DNA of 64,000 nucleotides. Origin: Ascidia mentula. Taxonomy: Eukaryota > Chordata > Ascidiacea > Phlebobranchia > Ascidiidae. The stretch is taken from NCBI GenBank assembly GCA_947561715.1, contig OX387203.1, forward strand, positions 15,500,001 to 15,564,000, given 5' to 3'. A program made the translations under genes and the position numbers. The notes under the pieces were generated by a model. The model did no database searches and was not told the DNA's origin. It was given only the letters and a program-made list of their open reading frames with translations. This document shows positions 22,994-34,119 of the stretch, one piece after another (within the stretch, counting starts at the first letter, position 1; every line of letters begins with the position of its first letter).

Positions 22994-23014
22994 TTACGAG
23001 GACGGGAGTTTTTA
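22994..23014 (+). promoter_or_regulatory. Polypurine tract before 3' LTR
   Basis: GAGGACGGGAG lies a few bases upstream of the 3' LTR start, in the position expected for the plus-strand primer. Confidence 0.5.
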
Positions 23015-23561
23015 TGTATATGACGTCACATTTCTCGTATGTTATGTTGTGTTTACGTGGCATCTGTATTTTTATTAACGTCGAGTAATACGCCACGAAC
23101 CCATTTCAACATACGGCGGATAACACGCTGTTTATTGTATGCACGGAAGACAGCTAATTATCCGGCTATTCAAATTACGTGACCCTTCCATCAACACAGC
23201 TGTCATTTCAAATGAGTCACGTATCAGTCCAAACCCAAACGACCCTGTATGCGTTTTCTATATAAGCCACACCACTTTGGGTAAAACATGGAGAGATATG
23301 GAGAAACATAGAGAAATATAGAGTCACGGAGAGTCGCATAGAGTCATTTAAGTCAAGACCTTAAGTCGATAATTTTCAAGCCAAACAGACATACATTTTA
23401 GTACGCGTGGTTTGTATAACGTTTTATTGTAATATTCGTGCGACTGTTATTTATGCATTAAACCGACAGATTGACTTTGGTTTAGATAGTAGCCTTTTTA
23501 TCAGGAGTCAGATATACGGCAGTGTTAGTATTTTGTGTAGACGTTTAAAGAACGCCCTACA
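23015..23561 (+). repeat. 3' LTR (547 bp)
   Basis: Collinear copy of the 5' LTR without insertions or deletions; followed by TGAT (23562-23565). Confidence 0.9.
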
Positions 23562-23984
23562 TGATCAACGTCAGAAATTCAAAGCATCTTGTTCCTATCG
23601 ATAAATATTGATTGTTTAGTGGTACTACATTCAAAATTGTGTCGGTATTTATCAGAACGGGTATGAGAAACCTTTATCAAAGGCCCGTTAGTTAAACGAA
23701 AATGACAGACACCAAACCACTACCAACAGTCTCGCTGCAGTCACCTACATTGATGTTGGATGGGTTGAGAGCGTTTTCGAGTTCTTGTCAATTACATCCG
23801 ACAGAAAACTCATATCGCCTAGTTCTTCTATCAAGCCACTCGTCACCAACGAAGAATACACATACAAACAATTTGTTGTATAACTTCTACTTACTCTGTT
23901 TCTACCGTCTTCTTCTTCTTGTGCTTTTTCGTCTTCTTTCAATATGCGATATTTCTCAAATGTCGAGTTCAACAGTAAATATCG

Positions 23985-25440
23985 TTGCGGCCTGCTTGTC
24001 TTCAGAAGTAATCTTCAAACGCTCGTCCGTGCCCAGGTTGGACTTGCTTAATAAGGCGAGATAATTTGTGAATTTGAACTGAAGTCCTTCGCTTGATAAG
24101 CGGAAGGGGATTGCCACTCTCCGTAACACCAAACAATGCCCTCGAGATTTAAAAAGCTAGGGGAAAGTTAATTTTCTCAACGCAAGTGTACAACCTATCG
24201 CCCCTCGACAAAAGTGAAAGTGTCACAAAACACGACACACATACAAAATAGTTGAGGGCGTCGACTATTTCTGGTGCCTTCTCTCTGGATACGTTCCACG
24301 AACCAGATGGTATGTTCATTGACAAAATTGTGTCCGCATTAGGTGTGGACAAAAGGAGAACTCTACAAATCTTTGAAAATTCATGTGAACATTTGCCGAT
24401 AATATTTGTTGGCGCAAGGTTTGATAATAACATTATCAGGCGTACTGGCCTTGTTCAAACTTCTGGGATAGAACTGTTGTAAGCTGTTTCGCAACGAAAT
24501 CATAAACATCTTTAATATCGAAAGATAAATCGTCCCATTCCGAAATTTCAAAAATTAGTTTTTCTTGACAAAACGCAAGTGCACACCCTATCACCCCTCG
24601 ACAAAAGTGAAATGTCAACGCTTAACTTTTAAAACACGCTTAACTTTTAAACAGTAACACACAAACAAAATAATTGAGGGCGACGACCATTTGACGCCCC
24701 CATAGTCAACAACTCAAATGATATGTTTAATGATCAACTCCGGTAAAAGATTCACGAAAAAATTGTGTCTCCACCAGTTGTTGTCGCATAAGAAGTAGAC
24801 TGTTTCATAAAGTTCGGGACCTCTCAAATTCGGACAGTACCTCGGTAAATAGCAATGCGCATTCACATCCCGATGTTCGTTGTTTTGTTGATTGACATGT
24901 GGCCATTAACTGACCACTCCTTGTGTACGCACGAGATCTCTAGTCATTGTTTTCACGTAATTGTTGTAATGCATCAATCGTTCTGGATTGTTTTGTTTTT
25001 TTTTACTTAGAACTGACTTGTATTTTTGTGTATATATATGTGCATGCTTTCTCGATTAACCCAGGTCCACTCTCAGCATCTGTCTACTTCAGCTATCGTT
25101 GCTTGTAATCAGTTGATCTCGTGATATCGTAACTTGTAATTTTGATTCGACAACACAACGGTTAGAACTCACGAGTCAAATACAATAGTATTATTAAGGG
25201 TTAATTAATCTTGTTAATATCCAATGTCAAGTTAACAACATTTGGCATATAGGTCGCAACATAGACAAAAGGAGAACTCTACAAATCTTTATTCATGTGA
25301 ACGTTTTCCGATGATATTTGTTGACGCATAGTTTGATTATCACAGACAAAGTCGGTAACAATCTGTCTGATACTGGCCTTGTTCAAACGTCTGGGAACTG
25401 TTTTGAGTTTTTCGTTGCTGGTTAGCATCCCATAATTCTT
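23985..25440 (-). pseudogene. Cluster of Polinton end fragments (ATPase, BIR tail, flanks)
   Basis: At 23985-24070 the plus strand matches 45800-45890 in the packaging ATPase gene (GCGGCCTGCTTGT, CAGGTTGGACTTGCTTA). 24100-24230 matches the ATPase upstream part and intergenic DNA (CGCCCCTCGACAAAAGT). 24250-24310 is the BIR-gene tail fused to its 5' region with the BIR core deleted. 24310-24480, 24720-24800 and 25265-25440 repeat the neighbouring non-coding or unknown segment also seen at 1600-1700 and 3960-4200. The CCCCTCGACAAAAGTGA block occurs twice (24192, 24593). This is a patchwork of at least two deleted copies. Confidence 0.5.
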
Positions 25441-26625
25441 TGTTTAACGCTAGCCCACGTGACGTGTTAAAACTGCGTCATCAAATTAGTTAAACCAGAT
25501 TCACAAAATTTATACGCCACTTAGTGACCCGAGCTGGATTTTAAATCAGATTCCAAACATAATAAGCAAATTCTTTGATGTATGAATTTCGCTGTGATCT
25601 GGATAAAACGTAAAACGTGACAGAACTGCGTATTTCAGATGTTTAGAAAACGTGTGTGAGGAGTAAAAACTATTATCTATTCTCTTTTTGTTGCTTGCAG
25701 TAATTCTTGTATGTCGGAATAAATTTCCCAGTATTAAATTTGATGCAACACAGATTCTGCTCAAAAATTATTTCTATTACATGTGCACAAAATATTTTGC
25801 TGAGATGAAAAGGTGATTGACGTTAATGCAGTTTATCTGATCTATAACAAAATCGGAATTAGAAACAGAACGTTCGCCTACATTATTGGTCAAAACTAAT
25901 ACAAGTATGTTTTCAGGAGATTTTTTTGTTTTCACTCAATTGTACACGAAAGTTTCCTGCATGTCATTCTCCAACGGAACATCTGTACCAATACGGTAAC
26001 ATCGGTTGTAAAAGGCTAATCGAGTTTCGTGATCAAAGGCACAAATTTGATGAAATATTTTGATTTGTGCATTTGATTTTCAAGTGTTAATTCCGGAGGA
26101 TTTAACCCTTGAAGCGCGCATATCTCACGTTCTAGTGCACGTAGCGACTGAAGGTTTTCACCAACTGATGGCGCAAGGGTTGTTATAGATTTGTATTTAA
26201 ACTTTTTTCGTAAACAAGTTTTATTGATGTCACTGCGTACTTGTTGTCTAAAAACTTGGAGAGGAATGGCGTCACAATGACTATATATTTACATGTAAAG
26301 CATGGAAAAATTAGTCAAAAAATGTTTGGTATCACTGCATTCTTTGCCAAATAACTTTTCATCTGTTGGAAGATCTCCCCTTTCTAATGGTGTGTTTTTT
26401 TAGCATCCTATGTGGTCACAATGTATATTTACATGCAAATATGAAGATATCATTTTTTTTTTCATAGACCAACATTGCAAGCCTAACAGTAAACACATTA
26501 AATAGGTTTCAATGCCGCTTTGTGTGAAACGCTTCAAAGAAAGGCGAGAATTTGGGGGTTTAGCTGGCACTAATAATTACATCGAAAATTCGCTGGTACC
26601 ATTTGTAGTAGGTTTTGACACGTTG
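25441..26625. other. No gene recognised
   Basis: AT-rich sequence with short frames. 25900-26010 repeats 4250-4350 (CACGAAAGTTTCCTGCATGTC), so it is dispersed-repeat DNA. Confidence 0.4.
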
Positions 26626-26627
26626 AT

Positions 26628-27500
26628 TCAAAAGATCCACACAATATTATTTTTCCACTTCTGAAGCCTGAAGAATGTGCTTTCGATCGAATTTGCTTGG
26701 TAACACAGCTGCTGTTGTGTATGGTGGAAAGAAGGTTGACTCGTTTGTAGCCTGCCTAACCGCATGAAAACAGGGTCATCCTTCTTCAACTTCAAATTGG
26801 AATGCTTCAGTTGATCTGGCATATTTTTTCTGTTGATCCCAACTGTGTCGCATGCTTCAGTACCGTGTGCAACCAAGTCCATTTTTAGAACTGGCGATGA
26901 ATAGTAGCTGTCCATGAACAGTTTAATAGGGGTATCTTGAGTTTGGTCCTCCCGACTTGCCCGTGTACTTTCAGTAGAGGCAATAGCCGGTGTTGGAAAC
27001 GGATACGACTGACTACGCCCCTTGAAGGCTATTGTCCAGAGCGACATTTTGTTGAGGGGCGTAGTACTTCTCATCCAGAATTGGACGAATTTTGAAAAGC
27101 CTGTCGTTTCCGACTTAACCCCTTTCTTTTCTTTGGCTGTTGTCCAAGAAGTAGAGGAAACCTTTGATATTTTCATATCGGTTTCGCTCTTGGGTTGCTG
27201 TCACAATATTTGTCTTCGTAGCATGGCTTGTGACACAGAGACATCGCAAAGCTCAGGTCTAAGAAAACCTTCATCTCATCATGGCTCACACCATTTGCGA
27301 ACCAAAAGGTCCCAGAAGTCGGAGGTGGAAAAGAGTTCGAGGAAGTTGATTGGTGAAGCCTCTGTCATGTTGACGTCACCTTTGAAACCTGGTCAAAGTT
27401 GCCAATCAATTGGTCGGTTCAGCAACCCAAGAAAATTCATCGCTGGTAGTTACGTTTGCCTCTGCCACGTTTTGCAGGAGGCTCTGCTGTGCTTGTAGAA
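26628..27500 (-). pseudogene. piggyBac transposase remnant 1
   Basis: Minus strand. The 27176-26628 frame encodes LWTIAFKGRSQ, IKLFMDSYYSSPVLKMDLVA and THG/TVGINRKNMP phrases, matching the piggyBac catalytic core: the FKGR loop after the first Asp, then F-M-D-x-Y-Y-S-S with the second Asp and the T-V-x-x-N-R-K loop. The first catalytic D-E pair before the FKGR loop is lost (N-K-M). Further upstream, minus-strand frames around 27300-27400 encode an N-terminal piggyBac piece with a P-I-N-F-L-E-L-F core. Stops and frame changes separate the parts. Confidence 0.65.
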
Positions 27501-28167
27501 GGTTGATTTATATCTTTTTCTACTTCGAAATGTCATTATCGCCTTCCATAACCATGACAAGAATTCTTCACCATCTTAACTCGCTTGTTTTGGACTGGGT
27601 TCACACTGATTGAAAGAAAAAAAGTTATAGCAATTTGAACGGGTTAAAATATTTAAAAAACGAGTAAATTTCTTACGATTTTATGTTATACAAGGTTGAA
27701 GTTGATGAAGAAAATTAGCAAAATATGGGCGTGGCGCTTAACAACTTATTAATGTGCGATGCTGGTTGACAGCGGTTGAGGAACCAATGCTTCGCAAATT
27801 AGCTGGGCCTTCCCTAAACTTTATCAAGACCAAAATGTTACTACAAACATGACTCCAAAGGTTAATCCAATATCATCAAAGTAGGATAGTTGTTGAACAC
27901 GACTGGCTGATCTATTTTTGACTGATGACTGCCATTCCTGCACGGATAGAACAAACACCTATGTGGACGTCTGCTGTGTGCGAAAACTTTTGCTTTGTTC
28001 CGTCACTTATTCCGCCAAGTTGTTCACTTAAAGGTAAATCACCAGATACAATTGTTGCCATATCGACCTCAAACGTTTCTGCTACATTACAGGAAGTTTC
28101 AGAGGTTATTCCACTGAACAAAATATCAAGCATGTTTCGAATGGTCTGGAACATTATTAAATTTGGG

Positions 28168-30094
28168 CCATGTGACGCAAATGACGCAGGTCGAGTATTT
28201 TTTTGCGCAGTAAACAGCAGTTTTTTTAATGAATTGCCTTTCTCATCCGTTTATGCATGGATGTTATGATGAACTGCAGTTTTGAAATGTAACCTTTTAA
28301 TGGTAAGTTTTACATAAATTTAGCTTAGGGACTTTTTAGTCTAGATTATTGCATCAGATTAGGTAACTAATAGCTTTGGATATCACAATGACCAACTGTT
28401 GTGGAAATGCAAAAAGAGTTCTGGAAGTCAAAGTACATAAAAGTAATAATAGCATAAGACGACCAGGTGAAGCAGGAATATCTTATTTATCAAAGAAAGG
28501 CACAAAGTTTAACAAACATTTATCAAATACAAACGGAGAAGTCCTGATTGGAATTGGGCCACATCCTAACAGCGTTGAGATTGTTGGGAAACCATTTGGC
28601 AGGGTAGGCAAGAGGTAATCTTTGACTTTGGGTTTAAAAGGGTGACATTTGGGCAAAGGAAGTGCCGACAATCTCTCAACTTTCAGACCCCCCCTTCTCG
28701 TGTTGGTACTTGCGAAAGCCAGAGATCTTAGAAAAGAGCAAGAAGGCAAGCGAGCCTTTATGATGAATGCTTCCGTCCTGAAAGACCACCCAATACCCAG
28801 AGAGTAACTTCTTCTACCCGAGCCAGGCCATTGCAACTACTGTCACGAAAAAGAAGCGTGCCCACAACTACTTAAGAGGAGGGAGCAACACCAACTTCGG
28901 CAACAACACACCCAACTTTAGTACTATGTTTCCATGTCGCGATTGGGCTTAACCCAAAATGTTTGGTCCATGTTTAACGTTTTGGTCCAAAAACGGGTCG
29001 TGTTTCCATGTCGCATACGCATTCAAGCGTAACAGTTTTTCGCCCTTCACTGATCGTGTCGCGGGGTTTCCGTGTGCGAAAACCTGACAAATCGTCTCTG
29101 TCGGACGCTTGTGTCACAAAAAATGTTGGATTCGAACTGTGTGGCATTTGTTTTAGTGTCTGTCCGCACTTTTAGTTAGAACCATAGTTCAACCTTGAAA
29201 ACAGATTGGCAAAGTGCTTCCAAACAACACAAGAGGTATGTTTGATTAGACTTTTATCACTAATAATACAGAAAAAAAAACACTGTCAATCCTACAGATA
29301 TTCGAGATTCATTGGAAAAAGATGATTACTGCCATACAAGTGCACAACTGGACAAAATTATGAATGTTTTCCATTGTGACAAAGCTTTATTGCAAAAAAA
29401 TAAACAAAATGGTCAGAACATGCTGTCACAGTCCTTGCTTGTCAGGCCACAACTTATAATCCTTTTGCTTTTGTAAGGGTGTTTGTGCATCTTGTCAAGG
29501 GTATTGTAAAATGTAGCATGTTCAACAATTTAAATGTACTTTGACTTCCAGAACCCTTTTTAAGTTCACCTTCTTGCATAAAATAATCAAATGCATTTCC
29601 ACAACAGTTATAGTCATTGTCCTAGCTGTGGATCACTGAAAATGACACAAAAATTGGATGTGTTTCATCTCCACAAAGCTATTAGTTACCTAATTTGATG
29701 CAGTTATCTACACTGTGGAAAAAGCTATTGTGTTCACCAATTCGTACTACCATATAATGAACATGCAAAAATGCAGTTCAAAATAACATCCATGCATAAA
29801 AATATGAAAAAGGCATATATAATCCACTTGCACAGTAATAAAACCAGCCTTACTACTCATTAAAAAAGAAATATATGCGATTTACGGAGGCTGTGAGTAA
29901 CTGAGGACATTCATTTGAACACCGTGCTTACGCGCGTTAAAGTAATTAAAAAAACAGCTGTTTACTGCGCAAAAAGCTACCAAACCCTGTTGCAGTTAAA
30001 GACCACCTATTTTGATGGACCAAAAATTCAGCCGTTTTGGCCAAGTACTCGGCCTGCGTCATTTGCGTCACTTCCATATTTGGTCACATGGCTC
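28168..30094. mobile_element. Complete DNA element with long terminal inverted repeats
   Basis: Left arm 28168-28437 and right arm 29533-30094 are inverted copies: CCATGTGAC at the outer ends, GACGCAAATGACGCAGG, TTTGCGCAGTAAACAGC, GCATGGATGTTAT, TTAGGTAACTAATAGCTTT, GTTGTGGAAATGCA and finally GTTCTGGAAGTCAAAGTAC at the inner ends. The right arm is about 290 bases longer, so the left arm has internal deletions. The 1.1-kb core carries only an 80-residue frame (28376-28618) with no known domain. Superfamily unknown; the arms resemble the solo arm at 4386-4772. Confidence 0.7.
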
Positions 30095-30427
30095 AATAGT
30101 ATAGGAGCAGAAGAAAGATGACACCGACACAACCACCCCATTGGAATCGTTATCGCCAATGTGCAGCAGCACCGGACGACAAACCAGTACGCCTCAACCG
30201 TTAAAGTACAAAGAACTTTTATACATAGTGTTTACTGGAGCTATGAGATTTATTACTGGGCCTAGATGAGATGCCCGGGCTGCAATGTATTTGTTTAAAA
30301 TGTCCATGTAATAAGCTTTATAGAATAAACGAGAACGGCCGACAGATTTTATTCCAACAACTATATGAAAATTTCGTAATGGTCGCAACGCCAGTAACTT
30401 AAAATGTTTCGATCTTATACCTTTTTC

Positions 30428-32230
30428 TTAGCGCTTTTTCCCCCTCCATTCAATAGTGTAATTCTCACCTTTACTTGCGTTCACTTCCATATAATCAACA
30501 ACCATACAGTAATTCTCACCCTTTCTGTACATTTCGTAAATTCCTGATCCATACTTTCTTTGCGCTATCTTCCGTTGGGCACCTTTCAAGTGCCCGAATA
30601 AAAACACATTAATATCATCTGAGCGCAGGATGTTTAGGCGGTCTGCCTCTACGCGGTGGTCCGTCAGGTCAACTTCTGCGGGTTTAAGCCGATCAACAGA
30701 AATTGTTGCATGTCGGCCGCCAAAATCCAAATCAAAGTCTCAACAACCTTGTCTCAACAACCTTGTCTCAGCAATACGTACTTCGCAGTTAACAGCTTCC
30801 TCGGAAGTGCGCTTCTATTAGTGTGGCGAGACATTATTATCGGAATCTAGCTTCTCACTGACTGTCGGAGTTGTGAAAGCAAATTTGCTTGGTGTTTGTC
30901 TCCCGGCACTGCGAGCGGTGCACCGTATACCAGTCCGGCCGACGAAGTTTGTAAATCTTCTTTGGGAGTTGTTCTGATGCCTAGAAGCTCCCACGGTAAA
31001 TTGTCAACCCAGTTAGCCGTTGACGTTGCGCGCGCCATAAGAGCCTAAATCGGGATGAAAAGCCATTGTTAGGTGCAGTTTACGAGGAGCTGGTTAACAT
31101 CTGACCAGAGTTTGGAGGTAAACTAAGGTCCTCGATCCGACGTTAAATGGGAAGGAATGCCAAAGCGGGTAATCCAAGCGCTGATGAAAACTTTGGCGCA
31201 GGTCAAAGCTATTGCATCCGGCATGGGTATGACTTCTGGCCATCGTGTGACACAGTCCACGACAGTGAGAAGGTATGTAAAACCTTGGCACTGTGGCAAG
31301 GGGGCAAAGTGAGCGAAGCGTGCATGAACAAAAGGGTAGTCTTCAATCGGAGCTCGCACATGGCGTTGTACTTCGGAACGTTGGCAAGAAAGACACTGCC
31401 GTGCCCAATTGGATGAGAAACGTCATAGCAGTGCATGAGAAACGGGTTTGCGCCATGCTGTCGGCACTACAGGTCGCGGTACACCAGTGGAGATGTCGCA
31501 AAGGATTTTGCAAACATCCTTTGCAAAATGAAGTACTTTAAAGTGGAGATTGGTTATCGACGATCGATAATCTGCCATTTACTCGTTGTGCTGCGGAAAG
31601 AGACTTGGGATCAAACTGTGTTGCAGAAGGTTGGACCTCCGCCACTGAAGATCACGAAAGCGCGTCAGCGACATGATTCTGCTTGCCCGTGTTGCGTTTA
31701 TTGCGTGTTCTTCTAATGACTTCGTAAATCTGACACCAATCAGGTAAACAATCTTTTATTAAGATGGCTGAAACGTACGGCAGCAGTCCAAATGAAACCA
31801 CAAGAAAAATGGAATAATCATGCAAGCCAATATGGCCCATATAAAGCATGAACACAAGTCACAGGTGGCCGCTAGGCATGTCAGGGCGGACCAACAGGTT
31901 ACGGCACTTTATAGTCCTTTATTGTTTTAGAGCCAGGTCGGTGGTTTAAAGGTCTGTAATTGTTAGTACGTGGGAACCCGGTCACGAATATAAACAGTTC
32001 CAATATTACAATTTTCATATTAATATACACTGTGTTCGCTACACCCGCGACATGTCGTACATCTGCGGTAAATTCTGATATGTAAGAAAGATGTCGTTGT
32101 TGACGACTCGACCAAGGATCAGAACATTTTGTGAAAACAATGTGAGCGGTTTGTGATCAGTGAAAACCGTAAACGTACGATCTTCAAGGAAGTATCTGAA
32201 ATGACGTACCGCTAAATACAAAACCAGCAA
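30428..32230 (-). pseudogene. Ty3/Gypsy pol remnant 1 (RNase H to integrase tail)
   Basis: In minus-strand order: RNase H piece at 32230-32039 (VRHFRYFLEDRTFTVFTDHK, with the T-D-H-K-P-L core); an integrase zinc-binding scrap near 31440-31360; integrase core 31359-31123 (TYLLTVVDCVTRWPEVIPM, then WITRFGIPSHLTSDRGP); integrase C-terminal side 31038-30847 (NWVDNLPWELLGIRTTPKED); and a tail at 30722-30650 (HATISVDRLKPAEVD). The order is that of Gypsy pol. Stops, frame changes and a large gap between RNase H and integrase show it is inactive. No LTR was found. Confidence 0.75.
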
Positions 32231-32740
32231 CTCTCGATCGAATGCAATGTACTTGGTTTCCGCTGGGCGAAGCTGTTTGATGACAAAAAAGTTTTTTCAT
32301 TCGTCTTTGATAAATTGCTCAAGTTGCGACCTACATGCCAAATGTTGTTAACCATAGATAAAGAAATCTTATTTGAATAATTCATTTGACATATCAAACC
32401 TGATGTTTTTCTTTGGTTGTGAAACAAAATGAATTTTCAATTTCTTGCAACCAATAAAGTCAATTGACAAAGCTATACAAAACTGATGGTTTGAACGACT
32501 TTACTCGAAGTGCTAACCTCGCACCAAACACTTACAATTATTTCGTACCTTTTTGACAATTAACGCATAGTTAATTAGTTAACTGTAATTACTAACTTAC
32601 TTTTAAATCAAAGACATAAAAATGTCGTGCAACAAATTAACGAACGTAAGTTCACGCAGTTATTAAATATTTATGAAAATTTCAGTGTATTTCCACAATT
32701 AACATCACAATCCACCTTCAATTCCCTCCGTCACTTTTAC
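32231..32740. other. No gene recognised
   Basis: AT-rich DNA with short frames only. Confidence 0.4.
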
Positions 32741-32744
32741 CGAA

Positions 32745-33010
32745 AAGGTGGATATTGACTTTTCCACCCATGGTTTTAGGGAATAGGGTGGAAATTTTGT
32801 CCAAAGCCTTTTTTGAAATCCACCTTTTCAGTTTACAGTGTACAACCACCCAGCAAACAACTTCGAACCGGGGGGCTCCTGCAGCAACACTTTATATTAT
32901 TCAAAGTCGCGTACATGCGCATATGTTAATTTGGGTTAATCGCTTCGCTTATCCTTGACATATGGAAAATCGGCTTTGGGTGAAATAATCACATTGACGT
33001 TTTCACAATC
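32745..33010 (+). repeat. Dispersed repeat family Y, copy 1
   Basis: Shares long stretches in direct orientation with 48545-48860: GGAATAGGGTGGAAATTTTG, CACCTTTTCAGTTTACAGTG, GCAACACTTTATATTATTC, GTCGCGTACATGCGCATATG, GGGTTAATCGCTTCGCT. Copy 2 has two small insertions. Confidence 0.75.
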
Positions 33011-33604
33011 TTGTCCATGTAAGTATTTTTTGATTTTAATAACCGTTTATATATCGATGGCGGTGAGAGAGGGAAAAGAGGACTAAGACAAAAACGATAT
33101 ATGTTGTGAAGCAAGGTATGTTTCTTTATCGCAAAGATAGTCCTTGGGTCTTGAATTTATATTTAAGGGTAAGCCGGTATTCCAGGGAGCCAGAGTTTGT
33201 CGGAAGGGGTAATGTAGGAAGAAATCTTATTGAAAGGTGGGGTCTATGAAAGTAGAGGTGTTATTTTTCCAGGAGCCTTTGTGAAGAAATAAGGTTAAGG
33301 GTTAGAGTGACTAGGTCGTTGTTAGAGAAGGGGCATGGGGTGAAGAGATGTTGTTTAGGGATCAATGGGGAGGGGGTGGGGGGGCAATGGCTTTTTTTTT
33401 GCACATATATTGCATTGGTGTTTTTGCCTTAGCACTACCGGTAATGAAGCAGATGCGTTTGACCATAGTGCGCTCCACCGTCGTTAGTCTTGTTTTTTGG
33501 TACTCGGTATGTTGTTTGGTACACAGTATGGGGTACCCAACAATCGACGTTGACCGAAAGGTACCACAAAGTGGAAATTAGTGTGCCTGCTAGTGTAAAA
33601 GCTA
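33011..33604. other. No gene recognised
   Basis: G-rich strand similar in style to the decayed LINE DNA at 1-660, but no RT motif could be read. Confidence 0.3.
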
Positions 33605-33615
33605 GCACAGTCAAC

Positions 33616-33675
33616 AGCTGCACTGATGAGACCTTACAGTTCGAAACAAAGCGTGTACACACCCTGTCTGCAGCT
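33616..33675 (+). ncRNA. Hammerhead ribozyme 1 (intact core)
   Basis: Stem I AGCTGCA (33616-33622) pairs with TGCAGCT (33669-33675). The conserved CTGATGA is 33623-33629. Stem II GACC/GTTC (33630-33642) has one mismatch. GAAA is 33643-33646. Stem III starts A-C-A and closes with T-G-T, with GTGTACAC inside. Cleavage is predicted after C33668 (the GTC triplet). All core bases of the family, including G8 and G12, are present. Confidence 0.8.
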
Positions 33676-33876
33676 TTCCAATATTATGGCTTTTTTTGCA
33701 CATATGTCGCGGGTTATTACGAAATGGATATGTAACTGTCGCGAAATTTTGCAATCGATTCCGTCTGGTGATCAAGCCAAGGCGATGAAAGATCTTGATG
33801 TCAGTCGAGACTCCTTACTTTCTGAGAGAGTAGATTCTAATACATTTTAGGTTTTGAAATTCGAATACCAGTCAAC

Positions 33877-33936
33877 AGCTGCACTGATGAGACCTTACAG
33901 GTCTAAACAGAGCGTGTACACACCCTGTCTGCAGCT
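33877..33936 (+). ncRNA. Hammerhead ribozyme 2 (core G12 mutated)
   Basis: Same layout 261 bases downstream: stem I pairs 33877-33883 with 33930-33936, CTGATGA 33884-33890, and stem II is a perfect GACC/GGTC. GAAA is replaced by TAAA at 33904-33907. G12 acts as the general base in hammerheads, so this copy should be inactive or very slow. Confidence 0.75.
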
Positions 33937-34119
33937 TTCCAATATTATGGCTTTTTTTGCACATATGTGGCGGGTTACTACGAAATGGATATGTAACAGT
34001 CGCGAAATTTTGCAATCAATTCCGTTTGGTGATCAAGCCAAGGCGATGAAAGATCTTGATGATAGTCGTGACTCCTTACCTTCTGAGAGAGTAGATTCTA
34101 ATACCTTTTAGGTTTTCAA

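Larger units (their letters stand above)
20229..23561 (+). mobile_element. Complete non-autonomous LTR retrotransposon
   Basis: A 3,333-bp element with two LTRs of equal length (547 bp, TG...CA), a primer binding site starting 6 bases after the 5' LTR, a purine-rich tract before the 3' LTR and a 4-bp target duplication (TGAT). The 2.24-kb interior has no recognisable gag, protease, RT, RNase H or integrase; the longest frame is 101 residues without a known motif (22653-22958). It must therefore use proteins of another element, most likely Ty3/Gypsy, to judge from TG/CA ends, PBS and TSD size. No LTR difference was seen by eye, which points to a recent insertion. It interrupts an older Gypsy remnant. 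Confidence 0.85.

Noticed and set aside
23702..24064. 120-residue plus-strand frame
   Set aside because: Its end is antisense to the Polinton ATPase fragment and the rest has no motif.
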